DNA of 15,273 nucleotides from CAZYWA01 sp964650975 [NCBI: uncultured bacterium]. GTDB lineage: Bacteria > JADJOY01. Positions 7,611-14,279 of this stretch are shown piece after piece. Position numbers and translations under genes: made by a program. The notes beneath the pieces are model-generated. The model was given only the letters and a program-made list of their open reading frames with translations. It ran no database searches and was not told the origin of the DNA. The number at the start of each line of letters is the position of its first letter. The stretch's first letter is position 1. The stretch covers positions 1-15,273 of the forward strand of contig CAZYWA010000154.1 of the NCBI GenBank assembly GCA_964650975.1. Direction: 5' to 3'.

Positions 7611-8399
7611 ATGGGAATGGATCCCCGAAGACAACTCGCCCGCGATCGGGTGTTGGTGCTCACCGGTGCCGCTTTGCTGGCGGCGCTCGCCTGGGCGTAC
7701 ACGGCTTACCTCGCGTGGGCCATGCATCGCATGGCGGGCGCCGGCGAGATGGACATGCCCGGGATGCTGATGCCGATGAAGCGCCACTGGTCGGCGTGGG
7801 ACGGCGTCCTCGGATTCGTGATGTGGTCGGTGATGATGGTGGCGATGATGGTGCCGTCGGTGTCGCCGACGCTGCTCTTGTTCGCGAAGGTGAACCGTGC
7901 GCGACGCGAGCGCGACGACCCGTTCGTGCCCACCTTCGTGTTCCTGGCGGGCTACCTCGCCGCCTGGACCGCGTTCAGTGCCGTCGCCACCGCGCTGCAA
8001 GCCGCGTTGCACGCGGCCGCCGTGCTGTCGCCTGACATGCGCTGGACGCATCCGGTGCTGGGCGGCGCGATCCTCGCCGCGACCGGTTTCTTCCAGTGGT
8101 CGCGGCTCAAGCGCGCGTGCCTCACCCATTGCCGCTCGCCGCTCGACGTCCTCATGAAGGGCTGGCGCGAAGGCCACTGGGGGGCCTTCCGCATGGGCGT
8201 CGAGCACGGCTTCTCGTGCCTCGGCTGTTGCTGGGCGCTCATGGTGCTGCTCTTGGTGCTGGGCGTCATGAACCTGGCGTGGGTCGCAGCGCTCTCCGCG
8301 TTCGTGCTGATCGAGAAGGCCGCCCGGGGCGGTGTCTGGCTGAGCCGTGCGTCGGGCGTGCTGCTGGTGGCCGCCGGTGCCTGGATGGCTCTGCACTGA
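7611..8399 (+). CDS. DUF2182 integral membrane protein (predicted metal-binding)
   Basis: The product is 262 aa from the ATG at 7611, with a GGGG stretch 6 nt upstream; ATGs at 7593 and 7617 are close alternatives. It has about seven hydrophobic segments. Family motifs visible are MWSVMMVAMMVPS (71-83), GYLAAW (114-119), FQWSRLKRACLTHCR (161-175), GVEHGFSCLGCCWALM (196-211) and EKAARG (235-240). The loop after the first helix is unusually rich in Met and His (MHRMAGAGEMDMPGMLMPM, 38-56), a composition often seen in copper-binding loops. Together with the CLGCC motif this supports a metal-related role; the exact reaction is unknown. It is paired with the DUF1326 gene 500 bp upstream. Its TGA stop (8397-8399) is the left end of element copy 2. 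Confidence 0.85.
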   Translation: MGMDPRRQLARDRVLVLTGAALLAALAWAYTAYLAWAMHRMAGAGEMDMPGMLMPMKRHWSAWDGVLGFVMWSVMMVAMMVPSVSPTLLLFAKVNRARRERDDPFVPTFVFLAGYLAAWTAFSAVATALQAALHAAAVLSPDMRWTHPVLGGAILAATGFFQWSRLKRACLTHCRSPLDVLMKGWREGHWGAFRMGVEHGFSCLGCCWALMVLLLVLGVMNLAWVAALSAFVLIEKAARGGVWLSRASGVLLVAAGAWMALH

Positions 8400-8543
8400 G
8401 TTCCCTGGGGCGTTTTCCAAGCCCCCGCCCCACGACAAGCGCGGTTTTTCGTGAGGCCCCACCCCCAAATCCGGCGCGACTCCGCGCCGACCGGAACCAC
8501 GGTTCGACAACGCCCGCCTACCGATTGCTTCACAGACTCTGAG
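8397..8543 (+). repeat. Interspersed structured element, copy 2
   Basis: This copy is about 147 bp, from TGAGTTCCC to CTTCACAGACTCTGAG. It shares GTTTTCCAAGCCCCCGCC with copy 3, and the core GGCCCCACCCCCAAATCCGG. Hairpins are GGGGC/GCCCC around a GTTTTCCAA loop (8407-8425), CACGA (8431-8435) with TCGTG (8449-8453), CGGCGCG-ACTC-CGCGCCG (8472-8489) and GAACC/GGTTC. The right end CGATTGCTTCACA matches the other copies. It begins on the DUF2182 stop codon. Confidence 0.85.
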
Positions 8544-8660
8544 GGCGCGCCACGGAACACGGCTTGCACAACCCCGCGTCGCGGGCACTTCGAGCAACTT
8601 TCGTTTCGGGCCACTGGTGGAAAACCCTGATTGCCTCGATGATGTGACCGCGGGGGCGTG
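8544..8660 (+). other. Intergenic region before the plus-strand glycosyltransferase
   Basis: These 117 bp lie between element copy 2 and the glycosyltransferase start. A short CCGCG-T-CGCGG dyad is present, and GGGGG (8652-8656) may act as a weak ribosome site. I see no convincing promoter hexamers and no gene. Confidence 0.4.
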
Positions 8661-9899
8661 ATGCGAGTCTGCTGGTTCGGAACGTACGAGCGCGACTATC
8701 CGCGAAACCGGATCGCCATCGACGGGCTCAAGCGCCACGACGTCGAGGTCCTGGAATGCCACGTCGAGGTGTGGGGTCTCACGAGGATCAAGCTCTCCGA
8801 GTATTTCCGCGCCGCTTCGCTGATCCGGCTCGCGTTCCGCTACGTGCTGGCGATGGCGCGGCTCACCTGGCGGCACGCGCGGCTCGACGACTACGACGTC
8901 ATGGTGGTGGGCTTCAACGGCCACCTCGACGTGTTCCTGGCGCGGCTCCTGACCTGGTGGCGGGGGCAGCCGCTGGTGCTCGATCCGCTGGTGTCGGTCT
9001 ACAACACCCTGGTCGAGGACAAACGTTTCTTCGCGCCGGGGAGCCTCGCGGCGCGGGTCATCGATCGCGTCGAGCGCCTCGTTTACCGGCTCCCCGATCT
9101 GATCGCGGCCGACACCGACGCGCATCGAGGGTACTTCTCGCAGCGCTTCGGGGTACCGGCCGAGAAGCTGGTCACCATCCTCACCGGCGCCGACGATCGC
9201 GTGTTCCGCTCGCTCGGGCCACCGCGCGCGGGAGTGCCGTTCCGGGTGCTCTACTACGGCAAGTACCTGCCGCTGCACGGCGTGCGCACGATGTTCGAGG
9301 CATCCAAGCTGCTCGCCGGAGACGGGATCGCGTTCACCTTCATCGGGCGCGGCCAGTTCTCGGACGAGGTGCTCTCGGTCTACGGCGTGCGCCGCACCAG
9401 CGACGTGCCGCACGTAACGCTCATCGACTGGGTGCCTTACGAGGAGCTGCCCAAGCTCATCGAAGCGGCCGACGTCTGCCTGGGCCTCTTCGGCGGCACC
9501 CGCAAGGCGGACCTGGTGATGCCCAACAAGGCGTATCAGGCGTTCGCGATGGGAAAACCGCTCATCACCGGCACCAGCCGCGCCGCCGCCGAGGTGCTGG
9601 GCGCCGACCCGTGCGCGGTGCTGGTACCGATGGGTGATGCAGCGGCGCTGGCCGGCGCGATCCGCGCGCTGCGCGCCGACCCGGCGCGGCGAGCTCGGCT
9701 CGGAGCCCGTGCCCAGGCGGAGTTCCGTTCACGGATGAGCATCGATCACATCGGCGCCGGCTGGCACGACGCTCTTTACGATCTGGTCGAGCGAAGTCGC
9801 GGAGAGCTGCGGATCGATCCTCGCGTCGAGCGCCGCGTCGAGCCCGGCCCGATAGACCGCGAGCCATTCGGCCCCGAAGCGCCGCGCGTCGAAGCGTGA
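8661..9899 (+). CDS. GT4-like glycosyltransferase (GT-B fold)
   Basis: The product is 412 aa from the ATG at 8661; GTG directly before it (8658) would add one residue. The N-terminal Rossmann half starts MRVCWFGTYERDYPRN. The C-terminal half has RVLYYGKYLPLHGVRTM, FTFIGRGQFSDE, the VPYEELPKLIEAADVCLGLFG block and MPNKAYQAFAMGKPLITG, all typical of GT4-type retaining transferases. The usual E-x7-E pair is not seen at that last site; instead the PNKAYQAFAMGKP form is present, which is known in a subset of the family. It would transfer a sugar from a nucleotide donor to a lipid-linked or glycan acceptor in the cytoplasm. The last 171 bp overlap the convergent glycosyltransferase gene, so the Arg/Glu/Pro-rich tail after residue 378 is probably not a folded domain. 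Confidence 0.88.
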   Translation: MRVCWFGTYERDYPRNRIAIDGLKRHDVEVLECHVEVWGLTRIKLSEYFRAASLIRLAFRYVLAMARLTWRHARLDDYDVMVVGFNGHLDVFLARLLTWWRGQPLVLDPLVSVYNTLVEDKRFFAPGSLAARVIDRVERLVYRLPDLIAADTDAHRGYFSQRFGVPAEKLVTILTGADDRVFRSLGPPRAGVPFRVLYYGKYLPLHGVRTMFEASKLLAGDGIAFTFIGRGQFSDEVLSVYGVRRTSDVPHVTLIDWVPYEELPKLIEAADVCLGLFGGTRKADLVMPNKAYQAFAMGKPLITGTSRAAAEVLGADPCAVLVPMGDAAALAGAIRALRADPARRARLGARAQAEFRSRMSIDHIGAGWHDALYDLVERSRGELRIDPRVERRVEPGPIDREPFGPEAPRVEA

Positions 9900-10982
9900 C
9901 GCCCAGCGCGGCCCGAGAGCGGCGACGCGCGCGCGGTGAGCCGAGTCGCGCAACCCGTGCTCGACCGCCGATATCCAGCGCTCCACCTCGGCCTCGAGCG
10001 CCCGACCTTGGCCAGGCTCACCGTCGCCGGAGAGAGGCACGTAGAGCGCGAGGTCGCCCAGCACCTCCCGGGTGATCGGCAGGTCCGTCACGGTGACCGG
10101 CGTGCCGCAGGCCAGCGCCTCGAGCGGCGGAAATCCGAAGCCGTCGGCCCACACCGGGTGGATGACGATCGAGGCCGCCCGCATCAGCGAGGGAAGATCG
10201 TTTTCGGGAACCTCGCCCAGCGCCAGCACCCGGCTGGAGCGGCCGCCGAGCGCGATCGCGCGCTCGGACACAGGCCCCGATACCACCAGCGGCACCGGCT
10301 CCCGGCTCTGCAAGCGGCGCATCGCGCCGACCGCCAGCTCGGCACGAGAGCGCGCACCGCCCGAGCCGTGGAGCAGCACGAACCGCTCGGGCAAACCGTA
10401 GCGCCGCCGAACCGACTCGACCCGCGCGGGGTCTCGCAAGGCCGCGTCGCGAGCGGCGATGAACTCCGTGGCTAGCGCGTTCCGCACCACGTGCACCCGA
10501 TGGGCGAGCGCGGGCCAGCGTCGCACGACGGCTTCTCGAGTCGTGACGGACACGGCCACGATCGAACGAGCGCGCCTCACCGTGAGCCCGAGCAGTGCCT
10601 GGAATGCCCAGCGCTTGAGACGAGGGTGCCGCTCGGGATGATCGAGCACGTCGAGATCGTGCACCGTCATCACGAGTTTCCCGGCGCCGGGCGCGGGGAA
10701 TCCGGAGGTGAGGTGCACGAGCGTCGGGTGGTGGCGCGCGAGGAAATGGGGCAGGGCCAGGTGCCACGCGAAGGTGCCGCCGGGAACCGAGGGCACGCTC
10801 GGAAGGCGAAGCCAGGGAAGGCCGGCGGCCCACGGAGGTGCCGCGCCGGGGCCGGCGAGGAGCAACTCCAGATCGGACGTGTCGCCGGCTGCGGCGGCGG
10901 CCGAGAGGGCTTCTGCAATCGAGCGCGCGACTCGACCCACGCCGCTCGCCAGGACGCGGCCGGGCTCGACCACCACGATCAC
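9729..10982 (-). CDS. GT4 glycosyltransferase (GT-B fold)
   Basis: The product is 417 aa from GTG 10982, which overlaps the TGA stop of the preceding gene in the form GTGA. The open frame extends back to 11279, but that part is shadow of the upstream gene. The N-terminal half has GRVLASGVGRVARSIAEAL (8-26), TVHDLDVLDHPERHPR (106-121) and VSVTTREAV. The C-terminal donor-binding half has FVLLHGSGGARSR (201-213), LGEVPENDLPSLMRAASIVI (255-274) and DGFGFPPLEALACGTPVTVTD (280-300). The E-x7-E motif reads D280-x7-E288, a conservative change at the first acidic residue. It is probably a mannosyl- or similar transferase for a surface polysaccharide; the donor sugar cannot be read from sequence. The conserved domain ends near residue 385, and the remaining tail is encoded opposite the convergent gene. 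Confidence 0.87.
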   Translation of the reverse strand: MIVVVEPGRVLASGVGRVARSIAEALSAAAAAGDTSDLELLLAGPGAAPPWAAGLPWLRLPSVPSVPGGTFAWHLALPHFLARHHPTLVHLTSGFPAPGAGKLVMTVHDLDVLDHPERHPRLKRWAFQALLGLTVRRARSIVAVSVTTREAVVRRWPALAHRVHVVRNALATEFIAARDAALRDPARVESVRRRYGLPERFVLLHGSGGARSRAELAVGAMRRLQSREPVPLVVSGPVSERAIALGGRSSRVLALGEVPENDLPSLMRAASIVIHPVWADGFGFPPLEALACGTPVTVTDLPITREVLGDLALYVPLSGDGEPGQGRALEAEVERWISAVEHGLRDSAHRARVAALGPRWASRFDARRFGAEWLAVYRAGLDAALDARIDPQLSATSLDQIVKSVVPAGADVIDAHP

Positions 10983-12001
10983 TCGCGAGCGGTCCACACC
11001 GGTCTCCCGTCGAGGGTGTAGGCGGGCGCCGCGCGCCAGCGAGCGATCTCGGTCACCACGATCGGCTGGAGGCGCTTCGAGCGCCAGCGCAGATCGGACG
11101 GCGCCCGCAGCAGCGCGCGCAGCCATGCCTCTGCGTGGGCGAGGAGCGCGAGAGCCCCGGGTAGTCCCGAGCCGCCGCCGACGAGCCGGGGAGTGGGCGG
11201 CCGCGAAGCCGAGCGCCCGGCGAGGCCGAGCGCAGGAAAATGCCGGATTCCGAGCCGCACCCGGTTCCTCTCGAGCCACACCAGCCGCCGGTAGCGGCGG
11301 GTGCGAGCGGTCGCTCCGCCGCGATGCAGCACGCGAGCGTCCGGGATCAGGAGCGCGCGCTCGCCGGCGGCACGCGCCCGGAGCGCCAGGTCCACGTCCT
11401 CGAAGAACGCGAAGAAGCTGGGCTCGAACCCGCCCAGCCGCTCGAGAACGTCGGCTCGGTAAAGCGCGGCGCCGCCGCTCGGCCCGAGGATCTCGACGGG
11501 CGCCAGCGGTGCGCGGTCGACGGATTCGTCCGCGAGCCAGTCGCGGACGCCGCCTCCGGAAACCAGCTCCAGTCCGGCGGAGTCGATGCGGCCAGGATCG
11601 GCGTGGCGAAGACGCAGCGCGGAGAAGAGACCGACATCCAGGTTCGTGACGATCGCACGGCGCGCGGCATCGGCGAAGCCCGGCACGAGCTCGGCGTCGT
11701 CGTTGAGCAGCAGCAACCAGCTGCGATCCGCCGGCTCTCCCGCGGGCGTCCCGGCGCGGGCAGCCTCGATGCCGGCGTTGGCGCCGGCGGCGAAGCCGAG
11801 ATTTCGATCCGATCGCACCACGCGGCAGCGCTCGTGCGTCGATGCGATGCGCCGCACGATTCGCCGCACTTCCGCGCCGGCCGAGCCGTTGTCGACCACG
11901 ATCGTGTCGAGACCCTCACGGTCGAGCGACGCGAGACAGGGAGCGAGATGCTCGCGCGGCGCGTGGCTCACCACCACCGCCCGGATGCGTACCGAGCTCA
12001 A
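10979..12001 (-). CDS. GT2 family glycosyltransferase (rhamnosyltransferase-like)
   Basis: The product is 340 aa from TTG 12001, which overlaps the stop of the preceding gene as TTGA; GAGGAG lies about 11 nt upstream. The frame is open to 12151, but that extension is antisense-free shadow inside the upstream gene and is low in family likeness. GT-A hallmarks are visible: VVVSHAPREHLAPCLASL (9-26), VVDNGSAG (35-42), RNLGFAAGANAGIEAA (66-81), the acidic metal site LLNDDAE (98-104), GPSGGAALYRADVLERLGGF (173-192), FFEDVDLALRARAAG (199-213) and a late LHRGG. The order matches WbbL-like inverting rhamnosyltransferases of O-antigen pathways. The C-terminal third carries basic and hydrophobic stretches suited to membrane association. 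It lies in the middle of three coupled glycosyltransferases. Confidence 0.87.
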   Translation of the reverse strand: MSSVRIRAVVVSHAPREHLAPCLASLDREGLDTIVVDNGSAGAEVRRIVRRIASTHERCRVVRSDRNLGFAAGANAGIEAARAGTPAGEPADRSWLLLLNDDAELVPGFADAARRAIVTNLDVGLFSALRLRHADPGRIDSAGLELVSGGGVRDWLADESVDRAPLAPVEILGPSGGAALYRADVLERLGGFEPSFFAFFEDVDLALRARAAGERALLIPDARVLHRGGATARTRRYRRLVWLERNRVRLGIRHFPALGLAGRSASRPPTPRLVGGGSGLPGALALLAHAEAWLRALLRAPSDLRWRSKRLQPIVVTEIARWRAAPAYTLDGRPVWTARE

Positions 12002-13128
12002 AACCGGCGCCGCTCCTCGAGCGCTTCGCGGTATACGGCGAGCGTCGCGCGCGCCGTGTCGTCCCACGAGAAGCGCGCGGCGTGCCGGCGTCCGGACGCC
12101 ACCAGCCGCGCGCCGAGCGACGGATCGCCGAGCAGCCGCTCGATCGCGCACGAGAGCCCGCCGACATCGCCGGGAGTCACCCGCAGGAACGCATCGTCGG
12201 GAGCGCCGCTCAGCGCCGGAACGTCGGTCGAGACCAGCGGCACCCCGTGCGCCAGCGCTTCCAGCACTGCGAGCCCGAAGCCCTCGTAGAGAGACGCGTT
12301 GACGGCGACCGAGGCGCTGCCGAAGAGCGCAGCGACCTCGCCGTCCGCGAGGGCGCCCGTGGACACGATCGCGCTTCGATCGTCGGCACTGGCGCAGAGC
12401 CGCTCGAGCGTGCCGTCGCCCCAGCCCGCGCGTCCGGCGACCACCAGCTGATGCGCGAGCCCGGAGCGCTCGCGCATGCGCAGGAACGCGCGCACCACCG
12501 TGCCCAGATCCTTGCGGGGCTGGACGGTGCCGAGCGCCAGCACGAACGGGCCGGTGATCCCGTGGCGTGCCAGCAGCTCGGTGCTGGCACGCGAGCCGCG
12601 CGCGGCGGCCGAACCGAGCGGCACGCCGGCCGAGCCTGGCGGCACCACCGTGATGCGCTGCCTGTCGAGCGGCAGCGCGCGGGCCAGATCGCCGCGCGCC
12701 TCCTCGCTGATCGTGACCAGCCGGGTGGCACGGCGGGCCGCGTCGCGGATGTGTCCGCGATGATGGATGCCTTGCACCCGCGTGAAGCTTCGCGCGTGCA
12801 GGAAGGGCGCGGCGTCGTAGACCGCCACCACGCTCGGGACCCGCAGGCCGAGCGGCAACGCCGCCTTGGTGTGGTGGAGCAGGTCGAGGTCGAAGCGGGC
12901 GAGCGCCTGCGGCAGCCGCACGTGGTCCCAGAGAGGCTGGGCGTAGCGGTTTCCGAGCGGCACGTGCACCGGGTGAACTCCCTCTTGCTGCGGGACCGCG
13001 TCGGGCTGGTCGGTGAAGACCCAGTACTCGTTGCGATCGTCGACCCGCCCGAGTGCCTCGACCAGCGACCGCGCGTAGGTGCGCGGCCCGCCGAGGGTGC
13101 CCAGAATCGCGGCGATTCCGATCTTCAC
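11998..13128 (-). CDS. GT4 glycosyltransferase (GT-B fold)
   Basis: The product is 376 aa starting at GTG 13128 with GGAGG 4 nt upstream. The N-terminal MKIGIAAILGTLGGPRTYARSLVEAL carries the acceptor-side glycine loop. Later blocks are VVAVYDAAPF, the ATRLVTISEEARGDLA stretch, FVLALGTVQPRKDLGTVVRAF (with the donor-binding R-K pair), and the intact E-x7-E motif in ASLYEGFGLAVLEALAHGVP. It is a typical retaining transferase of the mannosyltransferase type found in capsule, O-antigen and exopolysaccharide loci. It is the first of three minus-strand transferases joined by 4-bp stop-start overlaps. The gap to the upstream secreted-protein gene is 67 bp, so all of them may share a transcript. Confidence 0.9.
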   Translation of the reverse strand: MKIGIAAILGTLGGPRTYARSLVEALGRVDDRNEYWVFTDQPDAVPQQEGVHPVHVPLGNRYAQPLWDHVRLPQALARFDLDLLHHTKAALPLGLRVPSVVAVYDAAPFLHARSFTRVQGIHHRGHIRDAARRATRLVTISEEARGDLARALPLDRQRITVVPPGSAGVPLGSAAARGSRASTELLARHGITGPFVLALGTVQPRKDLGTVVRAFLRMRERSGLAHQLVVAGRAGWGDGTLERLCASADDRSAIVSTGALADGEVAALFGSASVAVNASLYEGFGLAVLEALAHGVPLVSTDVPALSGAPDDAFLRVTPGDVGGLSCAIERLLGDPSLGARLVASGRRHAARFSWDDTARATLAVYREALEERRRF

Positions 13129-13195
13129 GAGGCCTCCGCCGTATGCGATTGGGTGCGGTTGGGGTTCATGTTGCCGGCCGGAAGCGGGACCTCGA

Positions 13196-13921
13196 TCAAG
13201 GATCGTATCCGACCGAGACGTTGTCCCAGAGCGTCGAGTCGAGCCCCACGCGCAGGCCGACTCGGCCCGATCGCAGCGTCGAGTCCTGCGCCGACACCAC
13301 GTCGGCGCCGTCCAGGCTCACCACGAAGTTGTCGTGGTCGGATCCCTCCGCGCGCACCTGCATGTGGTGCCACGCCTCGGGCGAGACCGTCGGCCCCTCG
13401 ACGTTGGCGAGCGTTTCCACGGTGAAGCCCCGTCCCACGCCCGGTTGCTCCTCGATCAGCTGGATGCGCCACGAGCTCGCGGCGCCGGGCTCTGCGCCGT
13501 GCAGCACCGCCGCCTGGTAAAAGCGCTGCGCGTGGCTCACCGGGTCGACGTTCACGTGCCACATCATCGCGGTGTCGACGAGGGCTACGATCCGCTGGAA
13601 GTCGACGTCGTAGCGAAGGTTGGTCTGGGTGCCGTCGATCGACGGCGGAAACACCACGCGCTCGCCCTGAAACAAGCCCGCGGTCGTGAGCACCGGACCG
13701 TTGGTGCCGTCGGTCTGGATCGTGTGCTCGATCCAGAGCGGTCCGCGCATCAGATACTGCGGTGGCGGATACCACGCACCCTTCGGCGTGTTGGCGAAGT
13801 CCTGCTGGAACACGATCGTGGTGTCCGCCCAGCCGATGCCCGGCGGCGCGATCGATCCGAGCACCGCGGCCAGAGCGAACGACGAAACCGCGCGACCAAC
13901 CCCCTTCGAGAACCGTGACAT
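13196..13921 (-). CDS. Secreted concanavalin-like (LamG-type) protein, paralogue B
   Basis: The product is 241 aa from the ATG at 13921, with GGAGGAG 7 nt upstream. A signal peptide occupies about residues 1-32 (hydrophobic SSFALAAVLGSIAPP, cut near GWA-DT). The mature part resembles a concanavalin A-like lectin/glucanase sandwich: VFQQDF at the start, RYDVDFQRI, MMWHVNV, WHHMQVRAEG, VSLDGADVV and SGRVGLRVG ending in WDNVSVGYDP. No catalytic Glu pair can be named, so it may bind glycan rather than cut it. It is clearly paralogous over its full length to the protein encoded at 14280-15020. The location directly before three glycosyltransferases suggests a link to a surface polysaccharide, which is inference. 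Confidence 0.82.
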   Translation of the reverse strand: MSRFSKGVGRAVSSFALAAVLGSIAPPGIGWADTTIVFQQDFANTPKGAWYPPPQYLMRGPLWIEHTIQTDGTNGPVLTTAGLFQGERVVFPPSIDGTQTNLRYDVDFQRIVALVDTAMMWHVNVDPVSHAQRFYQAAVLHGAEPGAASSWRIQLIEEQPGVGRGFTVETLANVEGPTVSPEAWHHMQVRAEGSDHDNFVVSLDGADVVSAQDSTLRSGRVGLRVGLDSTLWDNVSVGYDP

Positions 13922-13928
13922 CGCGACG

Positions 13929-13935
13929 CTCCTCC
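13929..13935 (-). promoter_or_regulatory. Ribosome binding site of paralogue B
   Basis: On the minus strand this reads GGAGGAG, 7 nt before the ATG at 13921. It is near-ideal and decides the start against the longer open frame to 14158. Confidence 0.7.
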
Positions 13936-14060
13936 ACTCGCGTGCAGCGGCGCGAAACGCGCCGGCGGCCGCGGGTGATGGACGACGCATTGTGCAGAGC
14001 ACGTGCCACCGACTGCGACGGTGGAGAACGGCCGAGAAGATTCGGGTTTCTCGCTGCGAT

Positions 14061-14130
14061 TCGCGTCCGCGCAACATCGGTACGCAACTTCGGTGCGCGC
14101 ACGCGCACCGAAGTTGAATCGCGTCCGCGC
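14061..14130. repeat. Perfect 14-bp hairpin between 12-bp direct repeats
   Basis: CAACTTCGGTGCGC (14085-14098) and GCGCACCGAAGTTG (14103-14116) are exact inverted repeats around a 4-nt GCAC loop. TCGCGTCCGCGC occurs at 14061-14072 and again at 14119-14130, one on each side. There is no T-run after the stem, so it is not a standard terminator. It abuts element copy 3 on the right. Confidence 0.75.
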
Positions 14131-14134
14131 GATC

Positions 14135-14277
14135 TGAGTTTCCTCGGGGGTTTTCCAAGCCCCCGCCTCATCCGAAGTGAATTCGGATGGGGCCCCACCC
14201 CAAATCCGGCGCGACGCCGCGCCCCCGCGCCTCTTGGCGCGGGGCTGGTTCGGGTCGATTTCTTCACACGCACGGAG
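14135..14277 (+). repeat. Interspersed structured element, copy 3
   Basis: This copy is about 143 bp, from TGAGTTTCC to CTTCACACGCACGGAG. It shares GTTTTCCAAGCCCCCGCC and CCAAATCCGGCGCGAC with copy 2. Hairpins are CGGGGG/CCCCCG (14145-14150 with 14160-14165), CATCCGAA (14169-14176) with TTCGGATG (14182-14189), GGCGCG-ACGC-CGCGCC (14208-14223) and CCCCGCGCC-TCTT-GGCGCGGGG (14223-14244). The right end CGATTTCTTCACA matches. It lies 3' of paralogue A but in the opposite orientation to that gene, ending 2 bp from its stop codon. Confidence 0.85.
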
Positions 14278-14279
14278 CT

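Larger units (their letters stand above)
13922..14279. other. Intergenic region between the two secreted paralogues
   Basis: These 358 bp hold no gene I can support. They contain the ribosome site of paralogue B, a 14-bp perfect hairpin framed by direct repeats (14061-14130) and element copy 3 (14135-14277). Frames that run through it are shadows of low-complexity Arg-rich sequence. Confidence 0.6.

Noticed and set aside
7380-9413. 677-aa minus-strand open frame opposite DUF2182 and the first glycosyltransferase
   Set aside because: Same shadow composition, and it runs through element copy 2 and two intergenic regions.
14085-14116. Rho-independent terminator
   Set aside because: The stem is strong but no T-run follows on either strand, and no gene ends directly before it.
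13125-14273. 382-aa minus-strand frame whose stop forms a GTGA overlap with the GT4 start
   Set aside because: It is an out-of-frame reading of paralogue B; the stop-start overlap with 13128 is coincidental.
7108-14277. CRISPR array from the repeated elements
   Set aside because: The copies are 140-240 bp, kilobases apart and variable inside, with no regular repeat-spacer pattern and no cas gene.
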